Source: Pelagibacteraceae bacterium (lineage in GTDB: Bacteria > Pseudomonadota > Alphaproteobacteria > Pelagibacterales > Pelagibacteraceae). Taken from it: DNA of 34,284 nucleotides. The stretch spans positions 1 to 34,284 of the forward strand of contig WTIW01000096.1 of the NCBI GenBank assembly GCA_011526385.1, written 5' to 3'. Position 1 is the stretch's first letter. Each line of letters begins with the position of its first letter. The position numbers were made by a program, and so were the translations under genes. The notes beneath the pieces are model-generated. The model was given only the letters and a program-made list of their open reading frames with translations, searched no databases and was not told the DNA's origin. This document shows, in pieces, positions 10,458 to 19,470 of this stretch.

Positions 10458-13400
10458 CTAGCAAAACCGATAGTTGATTTTAAAGTAATTGGATTTTCAA
10501 GTTTATCTAACATTTCTTTAGGACAAACTTGATAAAATTTTCCTAATTCGATATCGAAATTATCTAATATTTTCTTTGCATAAATTGAGTTTGTTTCCTT
10601 TACATGTTCCTCAATTAAATTTTTAAGATAGTTTTTCCAAAATTCAGTTTCGGGTTTTTGCCAAATAACACTTTCAGGATTTATTTTTTTATCAAAGTTC
10701 TGATTAAGATCATATACAAATGCCATTCCACCTGTCATCCCAGCAGCAAAATTATCACCTACATCACCTAAAATAATAATATCTCCTCCAGTCATGTATT
10801 CACATCCATTAGAGTCACAACCCTCAATCACAGCTGTTGCGCCTGAATTTCTAACTGCAAATCTTTCTCCAGCTTGTCCGGCTGCAAACAGTTTACCTGA
10901 CGTCGCACCGTATAAAACTGTATTTCCAATAATCGTATTTTCGTTTGATATTAAATTGCTTTCGTCTTGGAGTTTAATTGATATTGTTCCACCTGAAAGA
11001 CCTTTACCTACATAGTCATTTGCATCACCTTTTAAGTTAAGTTTCAGACCTTTGATTGCAAAAGCTCCAAAAGATTGTCCAGCAGATCCTTTGAACTTTA
11101 AAGAAATTGTATTCTCTTTTAATTTATTATTTCCAAATTTTTTATATAAATGATAAGAAATTCTTGTTCCTACTGCTCTATCAGTATTCTTAATTTCAAA
11201 TTCTTGATCAACTTTTTCATTTGCATCAATCAGTTTCTCGATATCAGACCATATTTTTTGGTCTAATGTATCAGGTACTTTATTTATTGATGGACTTTCG
11301 CAATATCTTTTATTTTTTCCAGGATCGGCTTGAACAAATAAAGGATTCAAATCAAGATCATCTAAATTGGATGACCCTTTGCTAACTTGTCTAAGTAAAT
11401 CAGTTCTACCAATAACATCATTCAAAGATTTAAAACCTATTTCACTTAAAATTTCTCTAACTTCCTGACCAATAAATGTAAATAAATTTACAACCTTATC
11501 TGGTGTACCTGTGAATTTTTCTCTCAGTTTTTGATCTTGAGTACATACCCCAACAGGACATGTATTAGAATGACATTGTCTAACCATAATACATCCCATA
11601 GCAACCAAAGCAGTTGTCGCTACTCCAAATTCTTCTGCTCCCATCATCGCAGCAATTACAACATCTCTACCAGTTTTAATGCCTCCATCAGTACGTAATG
11701 TAACTTGATGTCTTAAGTTATTAAGAGTTAAAACTTGATTAGCTTCTGTTAAGCCCATCTCCCAGGGAATACCAACATATTTTACACTTGTTTGAGGTGT
11801 GGCGCCTGTACCTCCAGAATGTCCTGAGATTAAAATTATATCAGCTTTAGCTTTTGCAACTCCAGCTGCAATTGTGCCAATTCCCGATGAAGCTACTAGT
11901 TTAACTCCTACTCTTGCTTTTGGATTAATTTGTTTTAAATCGTATATAAGTTGAGCTAAATCTTCTATTGAGTAAATATCGTGATGAGGTGGAGGCGAAA
12001 TTAATGTTACACCCGGCGTTGAGTGTCTTAGTCTTGCAATTTCTTTAGTTACTTTAAAACCTGGTAATTGTCCACCTTCGCCTGGTTTTGCACCTTGTGC
12101 AATTTTTATCTCTATCTCATTACAATTATTTAAATAGTTTATTGTTACACCAAATCTTGCTGATGCTATTTGTTTAACTCTTGAGTTTGCGCTATCACCA
12201 TTGTCTTTGATTTTAAATCTCTCTTCGTCTTCTCCTCCTTCACCACTGCACGAAGCACCTTTTATTCTATTCATTCCAATAGCCAATGTTTCATGCGCCT
12301 CTTTTGATAGAGCTCCGTGAGACATGCTTCCGCTTCCAAATCTTTTTAGTATGTTCGATACATCTTCAACTTCATCAATATTAATTGGATTCTTTTTCTT
12401 AAAATCAACTAAATCTCTAAGACTTATTGGTTGAAGATTATAAATTCCTTTTACATACTTTTTATATATGTCATAAGAATTTTCTGTGACCGCTGTTTGA
12501 AGTAAGTGAATTAACTTCCCTTGGTATTGATGAGTTTCGCCGTTTTTTCTATAACGATATATGCCTCCAATTGGAAGAATATTTGCACCATTTTCAAATG
12601 CTTCCTTATGAATATCTCTGATCTTTTTCTCTATACCTGTAAGTCCAATCCCTGAGATTTTTGATAGAACTCCAGGGAAAAAATCTTTAACTATTGTTCT
12701 GCTTAACCCAACTGTTTCAAAGTTACATCCTCCTCTATAAGAACTAAGAACTGATATACCCATTTTTGACATGATTTTTAATAATCCTAAATTTACAGAC
12801 TTGATGAATCTTGAAACACATTCATCAAAGTTTAAATTTCCGAATAATTTTTTAGTATATCTTTCGTACAAACTATCAAATGCAAGATAAGGATTAACTG
12901 TGGTAGCACCAACGCCTATTAATGTTGCAAATGAATGTGTATCTAAAGCATCTCCAGTCTGAACATTTATTGAGACATAACCTCTTAAACCCAATTTGAT
13001 TAGATGTGTATTTACAGCGCCAATACATAAAAGCATTGGCATTGGTAACTTTTCTAAACTTATATTTTTATCTGTTAGAATTAACTGGGTAATGCCCTCT
13101 CTAGCAGCTTGTTCTGCTTGGTTTTTTATTTCCTCTAAAGAACTTTCAAGATCAGCGTTTTTGTCAAAAACACATTCTAAAGTTCTATAATTTTTTCCAA
13201 AAAAATTGATAAATTTATCAAACTGAGAATTAGATAGAACAGGACTATCTAATACATATATATTTTCTTCTGTAAGATTATTAAAATCTAAGATATTTCC
13301 CAAATTACCAAATCTAGTTTTTAAACTCATGACTTTATTTTCTCTTAATGAATCAATTGGGGGATTGGTTACTTGACTAAAATTTTGTCTAAAGAAGTGA

Positions 13401-14953
13401 TACAAAGGTCTATATTTATCTGACAGAACAGCTAGAGGAGTATCATCGCCCATTGATCCTGTTGCTTCTTTTGCATCTTCTGCCATAGGATGTAATATTA
13501 GTTCTAAATCCTCTAAACTATATCCAAAACAATGTTGTCTATTTCTTAATTCATCTTTAACAAAAATATTTTTTTCATTTTCTATTGGAAATTTTTTGTC
13601 TAAATCGATTATTTGATTATTAAAATGTTTATATTCTTTTGCTAAATAGTTTTTAATTTCACTATTTGTAAATACTTTGCCTTTCTCAATTCTTACCCCA
13701 ATAATTTCACCAGGACCAAGTCTTCCTTTAGTTACTATTTTTTTTTCATTTAAATCCACCATCCCTGTTTCTGATCCAGCAAATAATAATCTATCTCTTG
13801 TTACTGTGTATCTCATTGGTCTTAATCCATTTCTATCAGTAGCAGCAATTACCCACTCATTGTCTGTTGCTGCAATTGCAGCCGGACCATCCCACGGTTC
13901 CATTGTACTATTTAAAAAATTAAAAAGTTGAAGATGATCTCTTGGGAGTATTTTGCTTTTTTTTGACCAAGCATCGGGAATTAAAAGAAGTTTTGCAAGA
14001 GGCGCTGGTTGACCAGAGATATTTAACAGCTCAAATACATTGTCTAAAGAAGCTGAGTCTGAGTTACCAGATGGAATTACTGGTTTTAAATTTTCCATAT
14101 CATCAAACAAAGGACTGTGCATTTCCTGCTCATGAACTTTCATCCAATTTATATTTCCTTTGAGTGTGTTTATTTCTCCATTATGAGCAATTGATCTAAA
14201 TGGTTGAGCTAAATCCCAACTTGGTGCTGTATTAGTTGAAAATCGTTGGTGAAAAATAGCAAATCTAGAAATAAATCTCTCGTCTTTTAAATCAGTATAA
14301 AAATCTGATAGCGCTTCAGCCAAAAACATGCCTTTGTAAATGATTGATTTTGAGCTGAATGAACAGATGTAAAAACCATTCAATTGATTTTTTAAAGCTT
14401 GCTTTTCAATTTTTCTTCTAGTTTCATAAAGTGCTCTCTCTAAAGTTTTTCCAATAATTTTTTCATCATTATGTCTAAATAAGACTTGTGCAATCTCAGG
14501 TCTTGTTTGTTCAGCTTTTTCTCCTAGAACTGATGGGTTTACTGGGACTTGACGCCAACCATATATATTAAAGTTTTTCTTTGTTAATTCGCTTTCGACA
14601 ATTGTTCTGCATTGTTCTTGTCCTTGGTAATCATTTCTTGGAAGAAAAATCATTCCCACACATAGTTCAGAACCATCATATTTGTGTCCAGTTATCTCAA
14701 TTTTTTCTATAAAAAAATCTTTTGGAATTTCTATGTGTATTCCAGCTCCATCTCCAGTTTTACCATCAGCATCTATTGCTCCTCTGTGCCATACAGCCTT
14801 TAAAGCTTGAATTCCATATTCTACAACTTTTCGTGATTTGACACCTTCAGTTGATGCTACTAATCCTACTCCACAAGCATCATGCTCCATTCCTTCGTCA
14901 TAAACTGAGTTTTCTTTTAATAATCTAAGATTTTTTTTATAATTATTAATCAT
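10454..14953 (-). CDS. gltB: Glutamate synthase (NADPH) large subunit
   Basis: 1499 aa; GATase II Cys after short propeptide (MEHDACGVGLVAS), FMN domain, 3Fe-4S CxxxxxCPVGVCTQ, C-terminal GXGXG repeats. Confidence 0.98.
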   Translation of the reverse strand: MINNYKKNLRLLKENSVYDEGMEHDACGVGLVASTEGVKSRKVVEYGIQALKAVWHRGAIDADGKTGDGAGIHIEIPKDFFIEKIEITGHKYDGSELCVGMIFLPRNDYQGQEQCRTIVESELTKKNFNIYGWRQVPVNPSVLGEKAEQTRPEIAQVLFRHNDEKIIGKTLERALYETRRKIEKQALKNQLNGFYICSFSSKSIIYKGMFLAEALSDFYTDLKDERFISRFAIFHQRFSTNTAPSWDLAQPFRSIAHNGEINTLKGNINWMKVHEQEMHSPLFDDMENLKPVIPSGNSDSASLDNVFELLNISGQPAPLAKLLLIPDAWSKKSKILPRDHLQLFNFLNSTMEPWDGPAAIAATDNEWVIAATDRNGLRPMRYTVTRDRLLFAGSETGMVDLNEKKIVTKGRLGPGEIIGVRIEKGKVFTNSEIKNYLAKEYKHFNNQIIDLDKKFPIENEKNIFVKDELRNRQHCFGYSLEDLELILHPMAEDAKEATGSMGDDTPLAVLSDKYRPLYHFFRQNFSQVTNPPIDSLRENKVMSLKTRFGNLGNILDFNNLTEENIYVLDSPVLSNSQFDKFINFFGKNYRTLECVFDKNADLESSLEEIKNQAEQAAREGITQLILTDKNISLEKLPMPMLLCIGAVNTHLIKLGLRGYVSINVQTGDALDTHSFATLIGVGATTVNPYLAFDSLYERYTKKLFGNLNFDECVSRFIKSVNLGLLKIMSKMGISVLSSYRGGCNFETVGLSRTIVKDFFPGVLSKISGIGLTGIEKKIRDIHKEAFENGANILPIGGIYRYRKNGETHQYQGKLIHLLQTAVTENSYDIYKKYVKGIYNLQPISLRDLVDFKKKNPINIDEVEDVSNILKRFGSGSMSHGALSKEAHETLAIGMNRIKGASCSGEGGEDEERFKIKDNGDSANSRVKQIASARFGVTINYLNNCNEIEIKIAQGAKPGEGGQLPGFKVTKEIARLRHSTPGVTLISPPPHHDIYSIEDLAQLIYDLKQINPKARVGVKLVASSGIGTIAAGVAKAKADIILISGHSGGTGATPQTSVKYVGIPWEMGLTEANQVLTLNNLRHQVTLRTDGGIKTGRDVVIAAMMGAEEFGVATTALVAMGCIMVRQCHSNTCPVGVCTQDQKLREKFTGTPDKVVNLFTFIGQEVREILSEIGFKSLNDVIGRTDLLRQVSKGSSNLDDLDLNPLFVQADPGKNKRYCESPSINKVPDTLDQKIWSDIEKLIDANEKVDQEFEIKNTDRAVGTRISYHLYKKFGNNKLKENTISLKFKGSAGQSFGAFAIKGLKLNLKGDANDYVGKGLSGGTISIKLQDESNLISNENTIIGNTVLYGATSGKLFAAGQAGERFAVRNSGATAVIEGCDSNGCEYMTGGDIIILGDVGDNFAAGMTGGMAFVYDLNQNFDKKINPESVIWQKPETEFWKNYLKNLIEEHVKETNSIYAKKILDNFDIELGKFYQVCPKEMLDKLENPITLKSTIGFAS

Positions 14954-16413
14954 GCAACTTTTTGTTTTTGTTTTGATTGAAGATAATTAATTATTGATGA
15001 TGCGGCTTCTCTGCCATCTTTTATAGCCCAAACAACTAATGATGCACCTCTTACGATATCACCAGCTGCAAATACACCGGGTATATTTGTTTCCATAGTA
15101 TCAAAATCAGCTTTAATTGTTCCCCACTTTGTAACTTGCAATCTATCTTCCTGGAATAGTTTTGGTAATTCCTCAGGGTCAAAACCTAGTGCCTTTATTA
15201 CTAAGTCTGCTTTTATTTCAAATTCTGAATTTTCTTTTATCTCTGGTCTTCTTCTCCCACTATCATCAGGTTCTCCTAATTCCATCTTGTCAACAATTAA
15301 GCTTTCAATTTTATTAGTACCTTTAAATTCTTTTGGATTACTTAACCATATAAATTCAACCCCTTCTTCCTCTGCATTCGCAACCTCTCTTGCAGATCCT
15401 GGCATATTTTCTTTATCCCTTCTGTACAAGCATTTAACTGACTTGGCTTCTTGTCTTATTGAAGTTCTAACACAATCCATTGCTGTATCTCCTCCTCCAA
15501 TGACTACAACATTTTTTCCCTTTGCATTTAATGTTCCATTATCAAATAATTCAACTTTATCACCTAATCCTTTTTTATTTGATGCAGTGAGAAATTCCAT
15601 AGCAGGAAAAATATTACTCAAATCATTTCCTGGTAAATTAACTTCTCTAGCTTTATAAACACCAGTAGCAATTAATATAGCATCATGCTTATCATTTAAT
15701 TCTTTTAAAGAAGCATCTTTTCCTACTTCAAAATTATTAATAAATTTTATTCCACCTTCTTTTAAAAGTTTTATTCTTCTTTCAACAACATGCTTTTCTA
15801 ATTTAAAGTTTGGGATTCCGTAAATTAACAAACCACCAGAACGATCATAACGATCATAAATTGTAACTTGATATCCTTTTTTTCTTAACTCCTCACCACA
15901 TGCTAATCCAGCTGGCCCTGCACCAATTATACCTACACTTTGATTAATCTCATTTTGAACTTGGATAGGTTTTACCCAACCATTTTCCCATGCTGTTTCA
16001 GTTATAAATTTTTCAATTGACCCTATTGTTACAGTTCCATGTCCTGACTGCTCTATCACGCAATTACCCTCACACAATCTGTCTTGAGGACAAATTCTTC
16101 CACAAACCTCGGGCATGTTATTGGTGCTTTGAGATAATTGATAAGCCTCTTCATGTCTTCCTTCTGCAGTTAATTTGAGCCAGTCAGGAATATTGTTACT
16201 CAATGGACAGTGTACTTGGCAAAATGGCACTCCACACTGTGAACACCTGCTAGATTGTTCTTTGGCCTTTTCTTTTATAAATTCAGAATATATTTCGTTA
16301 AAATCATCTTTTCTTAATTCTTTATCTCTTTTAGGTGGGTTTTGTTGACCTATATCTACAAATTTTAACATTTTTTCTGACATGGATGCTGAGATATATA
16401 CTAAAGCGGACAA
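14950..16413 (-). CDS. gltD: Glutamate synthase small subunit (true start may be the ATG at 16383 or 16371)
   Basis: 487 aa in ORF track; RCSQCGVPFCQVHCPL Fe-S cluster motifs, GAGPAGLACGEELRKKGY FAD/NAD fold. The track start is a TTG codon at 16413. Confidence 0.96.
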   Translation of the reverse strand: MSALVYISASMSEKMLKFVDIGQQNPPKRDKELRKDDFNEIYSEFIKEKAKEQSSRCSQCGVPFCQVHCPLSNNIPDWLKLTAEGRHEEAYQLSQSTNNMPEVCGRICPQDRLCEGNCVIEQSGHGTVTIGSIEKFITETAWENGWVKPIQVQNEINQSVGIIGAGPAGLACGEELRKKGYQVTIYDRYDRSGGLLIYGIPNFKLEKHVVERRIKLLKEGGIKFINNFEVGKDASLKELNDKHDAILIATGVYKAREVNLPGNDLSNIFPAMEFLTASNKKGLGDKVELFDNGTLNAKGKNVVVIGGGDTAMDCVRTSIRQEAKSVKCLYRRDKENMPGSAREVANAEEEGVEFIWLSNPKEFKGTNKIESLIVDKMELGEPDDSGRRRPEIKENSEFEIKADLVIKALGFDPEELPKLFQEDRLQVTKWGTIKADFDTMETNIPGVFAAGDIVRGASLVVWAIKDGREAASSIINYLQSKQKQKVA

Positions 16414-16505
16414 TAGATAAATAAATGTTAGGTCATAATTATTGACATATATATTTAAATTTGTGTTTAATTTCGCTAGTTTTTCGTTTTATACATAGAA
16501 GATAT

Positions 16506-16521
16506 GCAATTTCGTAATTGC
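16506..16521. repeat. Perfect inverted repeat GCAATT-TCGT-AATTGC in the gltD/uppP divergent intergenic region
   Basis: 6-bp arms, 4-nt spacer, read directly. Confidence 0.6.
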
Positions 16522-16560
16522 TTTATTTTAGTAATAATTTGATTATCAATAAACTTTTTC

Positions 16561-17328
16561 ATGGTTTCAAATTACTTAGAAGCTTCAATATTAGCATTAA
16601 TTCAAGGATTTTCAGAGTTTATACCTGTTAGTTCCTCTGCTCATTTAATATTAGTTTCTAAAATTAGCAGCTTTAATTTAGGTTCTTTACAATTAGATAT
16701 CTGTCTTCACCTAGGATCTTTAATTGCAATATTATTCTATTTTAGAAAAGATATTATAAATTTATTTCAAAATAGACCTCTTGTTGTTCTTCTAATTTTA
16801 GGTTCAGTTCCACTTGTTTTAATTGGTTTTATTTTTCATCTTTCTGGTTTCGTAAATAATTTTAGGTCATTAGAAGTAATTTCATGGACTACATTAATAT
16901 TTGCATTAGTTTTATATTTTGCTGATAAGCAAAAAATTGAAAAAAATTTAACAAATGATTTAACAATTAAGAATGTTTTGATAATTGGTTTTTTTCAAGT
17001 TCTTGCAATTATTCCTGGAGTAAGTAGAGCAGGTATAACGATAACAGCATCACGATTGCTTAATTTTAATAGAGTCGATTCATCAAAAATTGCTTTTTAT
17101 TTATCTATACCTGCACTATCTGGTGCCAGTGTTTTAGGCATCAAAGACTTATTTGAAGAAAATATTAAATTTGATTTAGTATTTATTTTTGCAACCTTTC
17201 TTTCTTTTGTTTTCTCTTATTTAACAATTAAATATTTTTTAATTTTTGTAAAAAAATTTAGTTTAAAGTTTTTCGTATATTATAGAATTTTTTTAGCCTT
17301 AATTTTATTTTATATTATTTATTTTTAG
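16561..17328 (+). CDS. uppP: Undecaprenyl-diphosphatase (UppP/BacA)
   Basis: 255 aa; ALIQGFSEFIPVSSSAHLIL and PGVSRAGITITASRLL motifs. Confidence 0.96.
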   Translation: MVSNYLEASILALIQGFSEFIPVSSSAHLILVSKISSFNLGSLQLDICLHLGSLIAILFYFRKDIINLFQNRPLVVLLILGSVPLVLIGFIFHLSGFVNNFRSLEVISWTTLIFALVLYFADKQKIEKNLTNDLTIKNVLIIGFFQVLAIIPGVSRAGITITASRLLNFNRVDSSKIAFYLSIPALSGASVLGIKDLFEENIKFDLVFIFATFLSFVFSYLTIKYFLIFVKKFSLKFFVYYRIFLALILFYIIYF

Positions 17329-18210
17329 TTTTTTAAATTCAGGGATTAATTGAGAGAATAAAACCCCAGCTAAGATAAAACTGCAACCTAAAATATTATT
17401 TATATCTAAAATTTGATTTAATAAAATCCAAGCTGCTATAGTTGCAAAAACACCTTCGAGCGAAAAAATAATTGCAGCTGGTGCCGCAGATATATTTTTC
17501 TGAGCATATATTTGTAATACAAAAGCGATACCTCCGGAAAGAATACCTGCATATAAAATTTCAAATTTTTGAGAAAGAATATCTTCAATAATAAAATCTT
17601 CATATGCACTAGCTAAAATTAGCGATAGAACAGAAACAATTATAGTTTGAATTAATCCAATTAGTATAGGAGCATCAAATTCTTCTATAATTTTACTTAT
17701 AAAAATAATGTGTAAACTCCAAAATACTGCACAAATTATAACAAGCGTGTCTCCCAATCTAACAGTAGCGTCATGAAAATTTGTTAATAAATAACCACCC
17801 ATTAAACATAATAATACTGATGGCCAAACGCTCCAATGGATTGATTTCTTAAATAGAAAAAAAACTATAATAGGAACCATGGGTACATAAAAAATTGTAA
17901 AAAAAGCAGCATTTGCCACATCTGTATAAAGTAATGCAACTTGTTGAAATACTGAGGCAAGAAATAAAAAAATACCAATCGAGATTGAAAGAAATAAAAA
18001 TCTTTTAGGATTTTTTGAAAGTATTATTTTTGTATTTTTTTTTTCTAATAATAGATAAAATGGAATTAGAGCAAGAAATCCAACAAAAAAACGAACTCCA
18101 TTAAAAACATAAGGTCCTATATTTTGCATGCCTGTTTCTTGAGCTATGAATGTGGTTCCCCAAATAAAAGTACATAACAATGCACTTCCTAAAGAAACTG
18201 TTTTATTCAT
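17305..18210 (-). CDS. DMT superfamily transporter (EamA)
   Basis: 301 aa; two EamA repeats, ~10 hydrophobic segments, FIWGTTFIAQ start, ALEGVFA-like SLEGVFATIAAWILLNQ. Confidence 0.9.
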   Translation of the reverse strand: MNKTVSLGSALLCTFIWGTTFIAQETGMQNIGPYVFNGVRFFVGFLALIPFYLLLEKKNTKIILSKNPKRFLFLSISIGIFLFLASVFQQVALLYTDVANAAFFTIFYVPMVPIIVFFLFKKSIHWSVWPSVLLCLMGGYLLTNFHDATVRLGDTLVIICAVFWSLHIIFISKIIEEFDAPILIGLIQTIIVSVLSLILASAYEDFIIEDILSQKFEILYAGILSGGIAFVLQIYAQKNISAAPAAIIFSLEGVFATIAAWILLNQILDINNILGCSFILAGVLFSQLIPEFKKLKINNIK

Positions 18211-18213
18211 TTG

Positions 18214-19470
18214 CTAAACAGCCAATTTGTAAGCAAAATTTCTACCAAGATTTTCTTTTATATCGTTATTAAACCTTGCTGCCTCTGCTCCATCAATAAT
18301 CCTATGATCATAAGACAAAGACAAGGGAAGAACTGTTCTTGTTTCAAATCTATCCTTTATATAAATCTGTTTTTTATATGATCTGCCCACTCCAAGTATT
18401 GCTACTTCGGGATAATTTATAATAGGTGTAAAAAAAGAGCCACCAATCCCTCCTAAACTTGTAATTGTCATCGACCCTCCAAAAAATTCTTTCTTATCTA
18501 TTTTTAAGTTTCTGCAGTCTTCGCTCACCTGTTTTAATTCTTTGCTTATCTGATCAATATTTTTATTATTTGCATTTCTAATCTTAGGTACCATCAAACC
18601 ATTCGGTGTATCAACGGCTATACCTATATGAAAGTATTTTTTTAAAGTTATTTTTCCAACATCTATATCATCAATAGAGGAATTAAAATTAGGAAAATTT
18701 TTTAACGATGTGACTAATGCTTTAATAATAAAAGCAAGAGGGGTAATTTTTTTTCTTTTTCCTGAGTATATGTCTGTTAAAGAATTTCTAAATTCTTCCA
18801 TTTCAGTAATATCTGCTTCATCATGATTTGTTACGTGGGGTATGCTGCTCCATGAATTAACTAAGTGGGGAGCTGCAATTCTTTTAATTCTTGGTATATC
18901 TTTAACCTCAACTTCTCCAAATTCAGAGTGAGCGTATTGAATTTGAATTTTTTTTTCTGTTTTTTTCTTTTGAATTTCATTTGGATTATTAATCTTTATA
19001 GCTGCAAATTTTTTAATATCACTTTCAACAACTCTTCCTAATCTTTCTGAGCCACTAATTTCTGAAACATCAATACCTAATTCACGGGCAAATTTTCTTG
19101 CTTTAGGACTAGCTAATTTAATGCTCCCAGGTTTTTTTTCTTCGATTTCAATTTTATTAATTTCAGGCTGTGAGATTGTTTCTTTCTTATTTTCTAATTT
19201 TTTATCTTCTTTTATATTCTCAACAATCTCATCTTTTGCAGAAATTGTTGCTATCGAACTTCCTTCGGAAACTTTATCACCTACTTTTAAGTTTAATTTT
19301 TCAATTTTGCCTGAATATATGCTTGGAATTTCTACACTTGATTTATCGCTTTCAATTGTAATTAAAGGATCATTTTTCTTAATATTATCACCTTCATTTA
19401 TTAAAACCTCAATAACCTCTACATCTTTAAAATCACCTATATTTGGAACTATTAAATCTTTATTGCTCAT
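18214..19470 (-). CDS. aceF: Pyruvate dehydrogenase E2, dihydrolipoyl acetyltransferase (single lipoyl domain)
   Basis: Lipoyl motif IESDKSSVEIP, peripheral subunit-binding domain ASPKARKFARELGIDVSEISGSERLGRVVESDI, catalytic LSYDHRIIDGAEAARF. ORF-track start 19473 is TTG; ATG at 19470 is 1-nt overlapped with the aceE stop (TGATG). Confidence 0.95.
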   Translation of the reverse strand: MSNKDLIVPNIGDFKDVEVIEVLINEGDNIKKNDPLITIESDKSSVEIPSIYSGKIEKLNLKVGDKVSEGSSIATISAKDEIVENIKEDKKLENKKETISQPEINKIEIEEKKPGSIKLASPKARKFARELGIDVSEISGSERLGRVVESDIKKFAAIKINNPNEIQKKKTEKKIQIQYAHSEFGEVEVKDIPRIKRIAAPHLVNSWSSIPHVTNHDEADITEMEEFRNSLTDIYSGKRKKITPLAFIIKALVTSLKNFPNFNSSIDDIDVGKITLKKYFHIGIAVDTPNGLMVPKIRNANNKNIDQISKELKQVSEDCRNLKIDKKEFFGGSMTITSLGGIGGSFFTPIINYPEVAILGVGRSYKKQIYIKDRFETRTVLPLSLSYDHRIIDGAEAARFNNDIKENLGRNFAYKLAV

